A stretch of 15,970 bases of DNA from an uncultured beta proteobacterium (GCA_903892315.1 CAITHY010000062.1:1-15970); one strand, 5' to 3'; positions 1 through 6,903 are shown, counted from the stretch's first letter. The notes: a model not told the origin generated them from the letters alone. A program made the numbers and translations.

Positions 1-171
1 ATCAATGCGGAGTTGAATAAAGTACTTGCAAGTCCAGAATTTGCAGAAAAAATGGCAGGCGAGGCCATGACCGTGATGCCAATGACTCCACAACAATTTA
101 ACAACTACATCAAAGAAGATATATCGCGCTGGACTAAGGTCGCTAAAGATCGCCATATTGAAATTGAATAA
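1..171 (+). CDS. Tripartite tricarboxylate (Bug/TctC) receptor, C-terminal fragment
   Basis: This is the 3' end of a gene that begins before the window; 56 residues plus a TAA stop are visible in frame 1. The tail resembles the last helix of Bug/TctC periplasmic solute-binding proteins: a 'LNKVLASPEF' segment, then a 'MTPQQFNNYIKEDISRW' segment, then a short end of the type 'KVAKDRHIEIE'. The complete Bug receptor at 3653-4636 ends in the same way ('SPTEFASLIQSESTKWSAIVKIANIKPE'), which supports the call. Such proteins bind carboxylates in the periplasm. No TctA or TctB membrane partner is seen next to it. It lies 33 bp before the MmgE/PrpD gene and could be the first visible member of the same operon. 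The family call is fairly safe; the ligand is unknown. Confidence 0.8.
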   Translation: MNAELNKVLASPEFAEKMAGEAMTVMPMTPQQFNNYIKEDISRWTKVAKDRHIEIE

Positions 172-204
172 ATAACCCATTAAGAAATCAGACTAGGAAA
201 ATAT

Positions 205-1578
205 ATGTCCCACGCTATTGCCGCAGCAGCCGATCTCAACGCACCACCAGTTACAAAAATTCTGGCAGAATTTGTTACCTCACATCCAAGCCAAGGCTGG
301 ACCCCAGAAGTAGATCATGAAGCCCATCGCACATTTTTGAATTGGTTGGGTTGCGCCATTGGTGCGGCTAATCATGAAAGCGTTGAATCCTCCTTGGCTG
401 CCATTCGTGAATTTCAGCCTGCTGCCCAAGCTAGCATTCTTGGCCGCAAAGACAAAGTGGACATGGGCGGCGCTGCCCTCATCAATGGCATTAGCTCTCA
501 CACCTTTGACTTTGATGACACACACCTCAAAACAGTGATTCATCCTGCAGGTCCAGTAGCTTCAGCTATCTTGGCATTAGGTGAGCATATCAATGCAAAT
601 GGCCGTCAAATCATCGACTCCCTCATCTTGGGTATTGATGTTGCCTGTCGTGTCGGCAATGCGATGTACCCCGACCACTATCACCGTGGCTGGCACATCA
701 CAGGCTCCACCGGCATGCTGGGATCAGCTGCAGCTTGCTCTCGCATGATGGGTCTTGACCTACAAAAAACGACTATGGCCTTAGGCATTGCTGCTTCACA
801 GCCAGTTGGTATGCGTGAACAGTTTGGCACGATGACCAAACCTTTCCACCCAGGTGGCGCAGCACGTGCCGGTCAACTCTCAGCAATGTTGGCTAAGCAT
901 GGCTTTACAGCCAGTCCTAAAGCACTTGAAGCAGGTCGTGGTTATATGCAAACCGTTTCCACAAAATGTGACTGGACTGAAATTGATCGCGCCCTCGGAA
1001 AATCATTTGAGATTTCTTTAAATACTTACAAACCTTTTGCTTGCGGTATCGTGATCCACCCAGCAATTGATGCTTGTGCACAATTACGCGCCCAAGGAGT
1101 TAAGGCAGAAGATGTAGAGCGTATTGAATTACGTGCACATCCACTCGTTCTTGAGCTCACTGGCAAGAAAACACCTAAAGATGGTCTCGAAGGTAAATTT
1201 AGCGTGTATCACGGCTGTGCTGTTGGCTTGATTTTTGGTCAAGCAGGTGAAGGTGAATACGCTGATGACATCGTGAACCGTCCTGATGTGGTTGCCTTAC
1301 GTGCAAAAGTCAATGCCACAACCGATACCTCTATTAGCGAAGCTTCCGTTGACGTCAAAGCCTTCTTAAAGGATGGCAAAGAAGTTCATATCTTTGTGAA
1401 GAACGCGATTGGTTCCGTTGAAAACCCAATGAGCGATGCCAATTTAGAGCAGAAGTTTACTAGCTTGGCTGAGCCCATCATCGGCAAAGAGAAAACCCGT
1501 CAACTGATTTCTGCTTTATGGAAATTAGGTCAAGCTGCTGATCTTAAGCAAATCCTAAGCCTTTGCACACCTGACTAA
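205..1578 (+). CDS. MmgE/PrpD family protein (2-methylcitrate dehydratase-like)
   Basis: The 457-residue protein has the usual length for the MmgE/PrpD family, whose members include 2-methylcitrate dehydratase and cis-aconitate decarboxylase. Family hallmarks are in order: 'GCAIGAANHES' (about residue 49), the 'FDFDDTH' block (101-107), 'HPAGPVASAILALGE' (113-127), the 'HYHRGWHITGSTG' stretch (158-170), 'KPFHPGGAARAGQLSAML' (mid-protein) and 'YKPFACGIVIHPAIDA'. No signal peptide is seen, so it should be cytoplasmic. The ATG at 205 follows an AGGAAA ribosome site at 195-200. No propionate-pathway partners (prpB, prpC, acnD) are nearby. Instead it sits between Bug receptors and ahead of a D-2-hydroxyacid dehydrogenase, so a role in dehydrating, decarboxylating or isomerising an imported di- or tricarboxylate is more likely than propionate use. 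The family is clear; the reaction is inferred. Confidence 0.92.
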   Translation: MSHAIAAAADLNAPPVTKILAEFVTSHPSQGWTPEVDHEAHRTFLNWLGCAIGAANHESVESSLAAIREFQPAAQASILGRKDKVDMGGAALINGISSHTFDFDDTHLKTVIHPAGPVASAILALGEHINANGRQIIDSLILGIDVACRVGNAMYPDHYHRGWHITGSTGMLGSAAACSRMMGLDLQKTTMALGIAASQPVGMREQFGTMTKPFHPGGAARAGQLSAMLAKHGFTASPKALEAGRGYMQTVSTKCDWTEIDRALGKSFEISLNTYKPFACGIVIHPAIDACAQLRAQGVKAEDVERIELRAHPLVLELTGKKTPKDGLEGKFSVYHGCAVGLIFGQAGEGEYADDIVNRPDVVALRAKVNATTDTSISEASVDVKAFLKDGKEVHIFVKNAIGSVENPMSDANLEQKFTSLAEPIIGKEKTRQLISALWKLGQAADLKQILSLCTPD

Positions 1579-1600
1579 ATTTAAAAAAGAGTAAATATCA

Positions 1601-2578
1601 ATGGCTTCATTACCAAACATCGTCATTCTCGGAGATTACGAACGCGCCCTGCGTCGCTTCTCCAATTGGGAAAAATTAGAGAAGCAAGCAAACCTGAGCT
1701 TTCATCATGACTCCCTGCGTAATGAAGCTCTCTATGAAGTCATCAAAGATGCCGATGCTATTGCTATTGTGCGCGATCGAGCGCCTCTCAATGAAGCGAT
1801 GATTGCCCGCTTACCAAAGCTCAAATTTTTAATGTTTACTGGTGAGCGCAACGGCACTCTCGATGCAGCAGCTTTGGTATCACGCAATATTCCAATGGCT
1901 TGCTCACCTGGAGGCCCCTCTAAAGAAACCACTGCTGAGCTCACTTGGGCATTGATCCTTGGCGCATCCAAGCGACTCATTGAAGAAAATAAATTGATTG
2001 CCTCTGGCGGCTGGCGAGATGAGCTGTCTCTTCTGCCGATGCTTTCTGGCGAGCGCTTAGGCATCATGGGTCTTGGTGCCATTGGTAGTCGTGTTGCGCG
2101 TGTTGGCGCCGCCTTTGGGATGGAGGTAGTAGCTTGGAGCCCCCGCATGACTCCCGAGCGTGCTGCTGCAGAGAATGCAAAATCAGTGAGCTTAGACGAG
2201 TTACTTTCCACCTCTAAGGTTGTCTCGATGCATCTTGTAGCTGGTCCTGGAACCAAAGGAATCATTAGCGCTGATCAACTTGCACTGATGCGACCCGATT
2301 CCATCTTGATCAACACCTCCCGTGCTGCATTAATCAATATGGCCGATCTTCAAAAGGCCCTGAAAGCCGGAAAACCAAGTCAGGCAGCAGTCGATGTATT
2401 TGATGTTGAGCCACTTCCAGAAAATGATCCTTTGCGCAACACCCCTAATCTCTTGGTGACTCCGCATTTAGGCTTTATCGCTGAGCCCATTTTTGAGGCA
2501 TTCTCAAAAGGCATTACGGAAGCACTAGAAGCATGGCTCGATAACAAACCTGTACCCCACCCTTTCAAACCCCAGTAA
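1601..2578 (+). CDS. D-2-hydroxyacid dehydrogenase family protein (first copy)
   Basis: This 325-residue protein is an NAD(P)-dependent D-isomer-specific 2-hydroxyacid dehydrogenase. The Rossmann motif 'GLGAIG' is at residues 157-162, inside the inserted nucleotide-binding domain. The catalytic triad is intact: Arg241 in 'NTSRAALIN', Glu270 in 'VFDVEPLP' and His289 in 'VTPHLGF'. The substrate-binding loop 'MFTGERNGTLDAAAL' differs from the common 'GxGxDNID' type, which suggests a specialised substrate. The start follows a purine-rich AAAGAG (1586-1591). The gene is 22 bp after the MmgE/PrpD gene and 2 bp before the CHR transporter gene, so it is clearly in one operon. It probably reduces a 2-keto acid or oxidises a D-2-hydroxy acid made or used by the neighbours. 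Exact substrate unknown. It is different from the second copy at 10371-11300. Confidence 0.92.
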   Translation: MASLPNIVILGDYERALRRFSNWEKLEKQANLSFHHDSLRNEALYEVIKDADAIAIVRDRAPLNEAMIARLPKLKFLMFTGERNGTLDAAALVSRNIPMACSPGGPSKETTAELTWALILGASKRLIEENKLIASGGWRDELSLLPMLSGERLGIMGLGAIGSRVARVGAAFGMEVVAWSPRMTPERAAAENAKSVSLDELLSTSKVVSMHLVAGPGTKGIISADQLALMRPDSILINTSRAALINMADLQKALKAGKPSQAAVDVFDVEPLPENDPLRNTPNLLVTPHLGFIAEPIFEAFSKGITEALEAWLDNKPVPHPFKPQ

Positions 2579-2580
2579 TC

Positions 2581-3117
2581 TTGAAAACTCTAACCCCCAA
2601 GGAACTCTTTATCGGGTTTAGCAAAATCGGTATGTCTGGTTTTGGTGGGGTATTGCCATGGGCCCGACGTACGATTGTTGAGCAGGAAAAGTGGCTCACC
2701 GCTGAAGAATTTAGCGCCATGCTGGGTATCTGCCAAATTGTTCCGGGCCCCAATATTGTCAATCTTGGAGTTTGTGTTGGTAGCCGCTTTGCTGGGGTGC
2801 CGGGTGCTTTTGCAGCTGTGCTTGGACTCATGTTGGGGCCAGTTGCTTTATTACTGGTGATTGCGGTTCTCTATGAGCACTATAGCTATATGCCAATTGT
2901 GCAAGGAATGCTAAGAGGCGTATCTGCAGTAGGTGTTGGCTTAATTGCCAGTACAGGATTCAAAATGTTACGCAGCGAGCTGAAATATCCCCCCATGCTT
3001 GCCGTCATTTTTTTGACAGTATTGGCCGCGACCTACTTTCATTTAGGCTTGGGTTGGGTCGTTCTCCTCGCATCGCCACTTGCGATTCTTTTAGCCTGGA
3101 AAAAGGTTAAGAAATGA
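2581..3117 (+). CDS. Chromate transporter (CHR) domain protein, first half of a pair
   Basis: The 178-residue membrane protein is a single CHR domain, about half the size of full-length ChrA. Family marks are 'SKIGMSGFGG' (residues 14-23) and 'QIVPGPN' (52-58), followed by hydrophobic segments to the end. The start is a TTG: upstream in this frame there is a stop at 2542-2544 and no ATG or GTG after it, and the first in-frame ATG (2632) would delete the conserved N-terminal 'LTPKELFIGFSKIG'. There is no clear ribosome site; the TTG lies 2 bp after the previous stop, so translational coupling is likely. The next gene encodes the second CHR domain. Short CHR pairs are thought to act together as an anion transporter. 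The operon context hints at an organic or inorganic anion other than chromate, but that is inference. Confidence 0.88.
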   Translation: MKTLTPKELFIGFSKIGMSGFGGVLPWARRTIVEQEKWLTAEEFSAMLGICQIVPGPNIVNLGVCVGSRFAGVPGAFAAVLGLMLGPVALLLVIAVLYEHYSYMPIVQGMLRGVSAVGVGLIASTGFKMLRSELKYPPMLAVIFLTVLAATYFHLGLGWVVLLASPLAILLAWKKVKK

Positions 3118-3638
3118 TGAGCACCCTCTTTAGCCTCTTTTTGAAATTATCGACCTTCTCATTGCTGGCCTTTGGAGGCATTAATGCCCTGCTCCCAGTA
3201 CTCTATGATTTATCGGTCAACCAAGAACATTGGATTAACGGGCAAACGTTCTCTGATTACTTTGCGATAGCGCAAGCGGCCCCCGGCCCTAATCTCATGA
3301 CCGTCACCTTGATTGGCTGGAATGTAGGTGGTGTCCTCGGAGCAGCCATTGCAACATTGGCCATCTCCTGGCCCTCATCCATCATGATTTATTTCTTGCA
3401 GCGCACGATTCTCAATATGCAAGATAAAGAAAAGCAGCAAGCGATTCAGCTTGCGGCTGGCGCCCTTGCCGTGGGCCTGGTTTTATCGGCTGCTTGGCAA
3501 ATTGCTTTGCAAATCAATCAAAGTGTGGCAGCCTATGTGCTAACAATAAGTACTATTGCCATAGTCTTCTTTACACGTTGGCACCCTTTATATTTAATTG
3601 CCATTGGTGCAGCACTTGGGGTTCTTGGTTTTATTTAA
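3114..3638 (+). CDS. Chromate transporter (CHR) domain protein, second half of a pair
   Basis: The 174-residue membrane protein is a second single CHR domain. Marks are 'LKLSTFSLLAFGGINALLP' (residues 10-28) and 'IAQAAPGPN' (52-60), followed by strongly hydrophobic segments. The ATG at 3114 overlaps the stop of the first CHR gene in an ATGA arrangement, so the two are translationally coupled and probably made in equal amounts. An AAAGG ribosome site lies at 3102-3106; a second ATG at 3117 is also possible. In known two-gene CHR systems both proteins are needed for transport and insert with opposite topology; the tight coupling here fits that. No chromate reductase or chrB-type regulator is nearby. 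The call is safe; the anion carried is not known. Confidence 0.88.
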   Translation: MMSTLFSLFLKLSTFSLLAFGGINALLPVLYDLSVNQEHWINGQTFSDYFAIAQAAPGPNLMTVTLIGWNVGGVLGAAIATLAISWPSSIMIYFLQRTILNMQDKEKQQAIQLAAGALAVGLVLSAAWQIALQINQSVAAYVLTISTIAIVFFTRWHPLYLIAIGAALGVLGFI

Positions 3639-3652
3639 GAAAGATTCACAAA

Positions 3653-4636
3653 ATGAATATGAAGCTATCTAAATTAATTTCAGCTTCACTTCTCAGTCTC
3701 GTCTCTCTTGCAACTACCGCATCTTTTGCGCAGACCAGTTACCCAACAAAACCCATTAACTTTATCGTACCTTATGGTGCAGGTGGTGGCGCAGATTCTC
3801 GTAGTCGTCAGATTGCCCAAAAAATGAGTGTCATTCTGAATCAACCTATCATCGTCGACAATAAGCCAGGGGCTGGCGGCAACATTGGCACAGAGTTTAT
3901 TTCTAGAGCCGCTCCTGATGGCTACACCATTGGGATGGGCAACTTCGCACCCATGGCCGTAAACAAAACACTCTTTGGCAATTTACGTTACAACCCAGAG
4001 ACAGATCTCACGCCTATCGTTTTGATTGAAAAAGGGCCTTTGGTACTGGTGGTCAATCCAAACTCCCCATATAAAACCGTACAAGAAATTGTTGTGGCGG
4101 CTAAAGCGAAACCGGGTGTGCTAACTTTCTCATCAGGCGGTATTGGCGGAAGCCATCAATTATCCGGCGAACTCTTTAAACAAAGCGCCGGCATCGATAT
4201 GATTCATGTGCCTTATAAAAGTGGGTCGGCTGGCTTAACTGATCTTATGGCTGGTAATGTCACCATGATGTTTGATCAAATGTATTCAGCGATGCCTAGC
4301 ATCAAAGCCGATAAGTTACGCCCCATTGCGATTACTAGCAAGAAACGCTCTCCTCTTCTGCCAAACCTGCCTACTTTTGCTGAAGCAGGCTACCCCAAGG
4401 TTGAAGTACTCAATTGGCAAGGCTTGATCGCACCCAAGGGAACACCGAAGGCTATCATCGATAAATTAAATGCAGCCGCTAACGAGGCTTTAAAAGATCC
4501 TCAATTACGTGAATTAATGCTTTCGCAAGGCAATGAGATTGGTGGGGGTAGCCCAACTGAATTTGCCAGCCTGATTCAATCTGAAAGCACCAAATGGAGT
4601 GCTATTGTAAAAATAGCCAATATCAAGCCGGAGTAA
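3653..4636 (+). CDS. Tripartite tricarboxylate (Bug/TctC) solute-binding receptor
   Basis: The protein is 327 residues from the ATG at 3653, which follows a GAAAG ribosome site at 3639-3643; the open frame extends upstream to 3494 but that part overlaps the CHR gene. A signal peptide is clear: Lys-rich start, hydrophobic core, cleavage predicted after 'TTASFA' at residue 26. The mature part begins with the Bug hallmark 'YPTKPINFIVPYGAGGGADS', then 'VDNKPGAGGNIGTEFI', 'PDGYTIGMG', 'FSSGGIGGSHQLSGELFK', 'IDMIHVPYKSG' and 'WQGLIAPKGTP'. It is exported to the periplasm and binds a carboxylate. No tctA or tctB is present in the window, as is common for orphan Bug receptors in Burkholderiales. It is the last gene before the terminator at 4657, 14 bp after the CHR pair. 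Confidence 0.93.
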   Translation: MNMKLSKLISASLLSLVSLATTASFAQTSYPTKPINFIVPYGAGGGADSRSRQIAQKMSVILNQPIIVDNKPGAGGNIGTEFISRAAPDGYTIGMGNFAPMAVNKTLFGNLRYNPETDLTPIVLIEKGPLVLVVNPNSPYKTVQEIVVAAKAKPGVLTFSSGGIGGSHQLSGELFKQSAGIDMIHVPYKSGSAGLTDLMAGNVTMMFDQMYSAMPSIKADKLRPIAITSKKRSPLLPNLPTFAEAGYPKVEVLNWQGLIAPKGTPKAIIDKLNAAANEALKDPQLRELMLSQGNEIGGGSPTEFASLIQSESTKWSAIVKIANIKPE

Positions 4637-4656
4637 AGAATTCGATTTTGAATGAC

Positions 4657-4688
4657 ATTGGGGGCTTAACTGCCCCCAATTTTATTTG
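4657..4688 (+). terminator. Intrinsic terminator of the left operon
   Basis: A perfect 9-bp stem (4657-4665 pairing with 4672-4680, ATTGGGGGC with GCCCCCAAT) with a 6-base loop is followed by the T-rich TTTTATTT. It lies 20 bp after the Bug receptor stop and directly beyond the crcB stop on the other strand, so it separates two convergent operons. In the minus direction the stem lacks a T-run and would be weaker. Confidence 0.88.
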
Positions 4689-5059
4689 AGGGCTTGGTAA
4701 GTCAGAATACCCAAGAAAGTTAAAGTGAGCGAGCCAATAAGGTTGAGCAGCGCCGTGCCCAAAGCCCAAGTAAATTCCCCGCGTTGCATAAAGCCAACCA
4801 CCTCGGCAGAAAAACTGGAAAAGGTAGTTAAACCGCCCAAGAAGCCAGTTACTACTAATAGCTTCCACTCAGGCGATAGGTGAGGATTGTTGCCGAAGAA
4901 TGCAACCGCAACACCAATCAAATATCCACCAACCATATTCGATATAAAAGTACCTAATGGCAGTGAAGAAACCATCCCAACAGTAGCGTAATTAAAGCCA
5001 GCTCTCAATAAAGCACCGAAGCCTGCTCCAAAAAAGATTGCGAAGATAGGAAGCCACAT
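4682..5059 (-). CDS. crcB: Fluoride ion channel CrcB/Fluc
   Basis: The 125-residue protein has the normal length for a single-gene Fluc fluoride channel, an inner-membrane dimer that lets fluoride leave the cell. It has four hydrophobic segments and all family motifs: 'GAGFGALLR' (residues 11-19), 'GTFISNMVGGYLIG' (second segment, with the conserved Asn) and 'GFLGGLTTFSSFSAEV' (third segment, with the Phe-box and Ser/Thr residues that line the pore). The ATG at 5059 has an AAGAG ribosome site at 5066-5070. It is the last gene of a minus-strand operon, 12 bp after the dioxygenase gene. I see no fluoride riboswitch ahead of the operon, so fluoride control is not evident. Confidence 0.93.
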   Translation of the reverse strand: MWLPIFAIFFGAGFGALLRAGFNYATVGMVSSLPLGTFISNMVGGYLIGVAVAFFGNNPHLSPEWKLLVVTGFLGGLTTFSSFSAEVVGFMQRGEFTWALGTALLNLIGSLTLTFLGILTYQALK

Positions 5060-5071
5060 AATCTACTCTTG

Positions 5072-5851
5072 TTATTGAATTGAAAAACCCAGCATGCCAA
5101 TTGAACTCATCTCAATTCCATCAGTATAGATTTTGACCTGCTCTCCAGCTTCCTGCAAGGCCAAGGTATACAACGCTGGCCAATAATGCTCAGCGGTTGG
5201 AATAGAGAGGTGAGCTGCTTCACCATAGCGCTCCCAATCAATCAAAGTCTCATGATGATTAGCACGAATTTCTGAAACAAAGAAATCATTGAACTCTTTT
5301 GCCCAAGGGTAAGGCTCAGCGCCTGCTTGCCAATGAATAGTGCGCAAGTTATGCACCACATTACCGCTAGACAAAATGAGAATATTTTCGTCACGCAGAG
5401 GCCGCAATTGTTTGGCCAGCTCATAGTGCTCACGTGCTGACATTGCACCATCGAGACTCAACTGCACTACAGGCACATCCGCATTGGGATACAGGTATTT
5501 CAGAACCGACCAAGCACCATGATCAATGCCCCATTCATTCTCTTCGAGCACAACGGGGATGTTTAATAATTCCTGCACACGATCCGCTAACGCAGGACTA
5601 CCTGGTGCCGGATATTGAATATCAAACAGCGCCTGTGGAAAGCCACCGAAATCGTGAATTGTTTTTGGTTTTGACATTGCAGTAACCCAAACTCCGCGGG
5701 TTACCCAATGCGCTGAGATTATCAATATCGCGTCAGGACGCTTTAATGATTTTCCAAGAGCAGTCCATGCCGCTGTATAGCGGTTGGGCTCTATGGCATA
5801 CATCGGACTGCCATGGCCAGCAAATATTGCAGGTTGGCGATGGCTAGTCAT
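5072..5851 (-). CDS. ygiD: Class III extradiol dioxygenase, YgiD/DODA type
   Basis: The 259-residue protein matches the 4,5-DOPA extradiol dioxygenase (YgiD) family in length and motifs. Likely metal-ligand histidines are His13 in 'FAGHGSP', His48 in 'IISAHWV' and His222 in 'TAEHYWP'; other conserved histidines are His111 ('GIDHGAW') and His167 ('SSGNVVHNL'). Other family blocks are 'HDFGGFPQALFDIQYPAPG' (66-84) and 'VPVVQLSLDG'. It is a cytoplasmic Fe(II)- or zinc-dependent enzyme that opens catechol-type rings; the true bacterial substrate of most members is unknown. The ATG at 5851 has only a weak ribosome site, and it lies 9 bp after the stop of the 45-residue membrane protein, so coupling is likely. 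crcB follows after 12 bp. The symbol reflects family membership. Confidence 0.9.
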   Translation of the reverse strand: MTSHRQPAIFAGHGSPMYAIEPNRYTAAWTALGKSLKRPDAILIISAHWVTRGVWVTAMSKPKTIHDFGGFPQALFDIQYPAPGSPALADRVQELLNIPVVLEENEWGIDHGAWSVLKYLYPNADVPVVQLSLDGAMSAREHYELAKQLRPLRDENILILSSGNVVHNLRTIHWQAGAEPYPWAKEFNDFFVSEIRANHHETLIDWERYGEAAHLSIPTAEHYWPALYTLALQEAGEQVKIYTDGIEMSSIGMLGFSIQ

Positions 5852-5860
5852 TAATACCGA

Positions 5861-5998
5861 TTAACCGAATACGTAACCTGTATGAGCCGCAACCAATGCA
5901 AACAAAATAGCCAAGCTAGTAGCAGCAGCCAACATCACGACCAATGTAATGATCTTTTTATTGATCTCTTCTTTAGATTCGTTATGCCATTCGTTCAT
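5861..5998 (-). CDS. Small single-span membrane protein, 45 residues, unknown function
   Basis: This short gene is called from the sequence. The ATG at 5998 has a clear AGAGGA ribosome site at 6005-6010 with 6-base spacing. The product starts with a charged, hydrophilic stretch ('MNEWHNESKEEINKK', residues 1-15), then one hydrophobic helix (about 16-38, rich in Ala, Leu, Ile, Val) and ends 'HTGYVFG'. This is the pattern of an inner-membrane small protein with the N-terminus in the cytoplasm. It lies 44 bp after the 55-residue gene and 9 bp before the dioxygenase gene, all in the same direction, so it is probably co-transcribed. I do not recognise the family. Its function could involve a membrane partner, but nothing in the sequence says which. 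Confidence 0.75.
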   Translation of the reverse strand: MNEWHNESKEEINKKIITLVVMLAAATSLAILFALVAAHTGYVFG

Positions 5999-6042
5999 GC
6001 TAAATCCTCTATAAACTCATTAATGAATAGACCAATTATCCA

Positions 6043-6210
6043 CTATCGACCGCGACCAGCCTTGCGCATCATGCCTTTTCCCCCGCCAAAGCCTGCCTGA
6101 GGCCTTCCGGCTGGGCCAGACGGTCCTTTTGGGACGGGTGGACGTGCTGGCGGCTTCGCTGCTAGCGCTTTTGCTGGGGTTTTTGAATCGGGTTTCTTTT
6201 CTTCAGTCAC
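6043..6210 (-). CDS. Small basic Pro/Gly/Ala-rich protein, 55 residues, unknown function
   Basis: This short gene is called from the sequence. It starts at a GTG (6210-6208) with a strong AGGAG ribosome site at 6217-6221 and 6-base spacing. The product is low in complexity and very basic: a charged start ('MTEEKKPDSK'), an Ala/Pro/Lys-rich middle with 'PPARPPVPKGP' (20-30), and a Gly-rich tail ending 'GFGGGKGMMRKAGRGR' (40-55). It has no hydrophobic helix and is probably disordered. The basic Gly/Arg tail could bind nucleic acid or ribosomes, but this is inference only. It is the first gene of the minus-strand operon leading to the 45-residue membrane protein, ygiD and crcB. Its start is only 28 bp from the divergent protease start. 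I do not recognise the family. Confidence 0.68.
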   Translation of the reverse strand: MTEEKKPDSKTPAKALAAKPPARPPVPKGPSGPAGRPQAGFGGGKGMMRKAGRGR

Positions 6211-6216
6211 TTTGAG

Positions 6217-6221
6217 CTCCT
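6217..6221 (-). promoter_or_regulatory. Shine-Dalgarno site deciding the GTG start at 6210
   Basis: The minus strand reads AGGAG here, six bases ahead of GTG at 6210-6208. It is the main evidence that the 55-residue gene starts at this GTG, as no ATG precedes the two adjacent Met codons near its end. Confidence 0.7.
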
Positions 6222-6238
6222 ATGGATATCATATTGCC

Positions 6239-6901
6239 ATGATTACTGACTATTCTATCCAAGCTGTCGCCATTAATGCGATTCCCCTGATTTTTGCCAT
6301 CACCATCCATGAGGCAGCCCATGGCTTTGCCGCCCGTAAATTTGGGGATAACACGGCATACATGCTGGGGAGAGTCAGCTTGAATCCCGCTAAACATATT
6401 GATCCCGTTGGTACGATCCTGATTCCTTTGGTGCTCATTCTGACGGGATCCCCTTTTTTGGTGGGCTATGCCAAACCAGTACCGGTTAATTTTGGTCGAC
6501 TCAGAAATCCCAGAATTGACTCGATTTGGGTTGCTTTGGCTGGACCTGGCTCTAACTTTATTCAAGCACTGATCTGGCTAATTCTGCTCATCCTACTAAT
6601 GGGCCTCGGAATCGATGAAAAATTCTTAATTTCTATGTCTCAAGCTGGCATTTCTTGGAATCTGGGTTTATTGGTTTTTAACCTCTTTCCGCTTCCACCG
6701 CTCGATGGTGGACGCATTCTCTCTAGTCTTTTGCCAGCCCGCCAATCGATTGCACTGGGCAGATTAGAGCCTTGGGGCTTTTTTATTGTCCTCGGCCTCG
6801 TCTTTACAGGAGTCATTGGCAGCCTCTGGATGGCACCGCTCATCAGCTTCTTTGAATGGCTCATCCTCCTATTGACCAGCCCCTTACGGATGATTTTTTA
6901 A
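6239..6901 (+). CDS. Site-2 protease family membrane metalloprotease (peptidase M50)
   Basis: From the ATG at 6239 the protein is 220 residues. The zinc site is complete: 'HEAAH' at residues 24-28 in the first membrane helix and the second motif 'FNLFPLPPLDGGRIL' with Asn148 and Asp156. Other conserved parts are 'YMLGRVSLNPAKHIDPVGTI' and 'YAKPVPVNFGRLRNP', typical of the short Rip-like M50 group without PDZ domains. About five to six membrane segments are expected. The frame is open upstream to a TTG at 6212, but that start has no ribosome site and family members begin a short way before the HExxH helix, so ATG 6239 is preferred. Known members cut membrane proteins inside the bilayer; the target here is unknown. 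The gene is divergent from the minus-strand small-protein operon. Confidence 0.9.
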   Translation: MITDYSIQAVAINAIPLIFAITIHEAAHGFAARKFGDNTAYMLGRVSLNPAKHIDPVGTILIPLVLILTGSPFLVGYAKPVPVNFGRLRNPRIDSIWVALAGPGSNFIQALIWLILLILLMGLGIDEKFLISMSQAGISWNLGLLVFNLFPLPPLDGGRILSSLLPARQSIALGRLEPWGFFIVLGLVFTGVIGSLWMAPLISFFEWLILLLTSPLRMIF

Positions 6902-6903
6902 TC

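Noticed and set aside
1732..2265. 177-residue minus-strand open frame
   Set aside because: It is antisense to the dehydrogenase gene, with no family resemblance and low-quality composition.
3494..3652. N-terminal extension of the Bug receptor
   Set aside because: It overlaps the CHR gene and would bury the signal peptide; the ATG at 3653 has a ribosome site and a proper signal sequence.
5882..6100. 72-residue plus-strand open frame across the small-gene region
   Set aside because: No ribosome site and an odd composition; it is antisense to the two well-supported small minus-strand genes.
4682..6210. Fluoride riboswitch controlling the crcB operon
   Set aside because: No recognisable riboswitch fold or conserved core seen before any gene of this operon.
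6212..6238. TTG start for the M50 protease
   Set aside because: No ribosome site, and family N-termini match the ATG at 6239.
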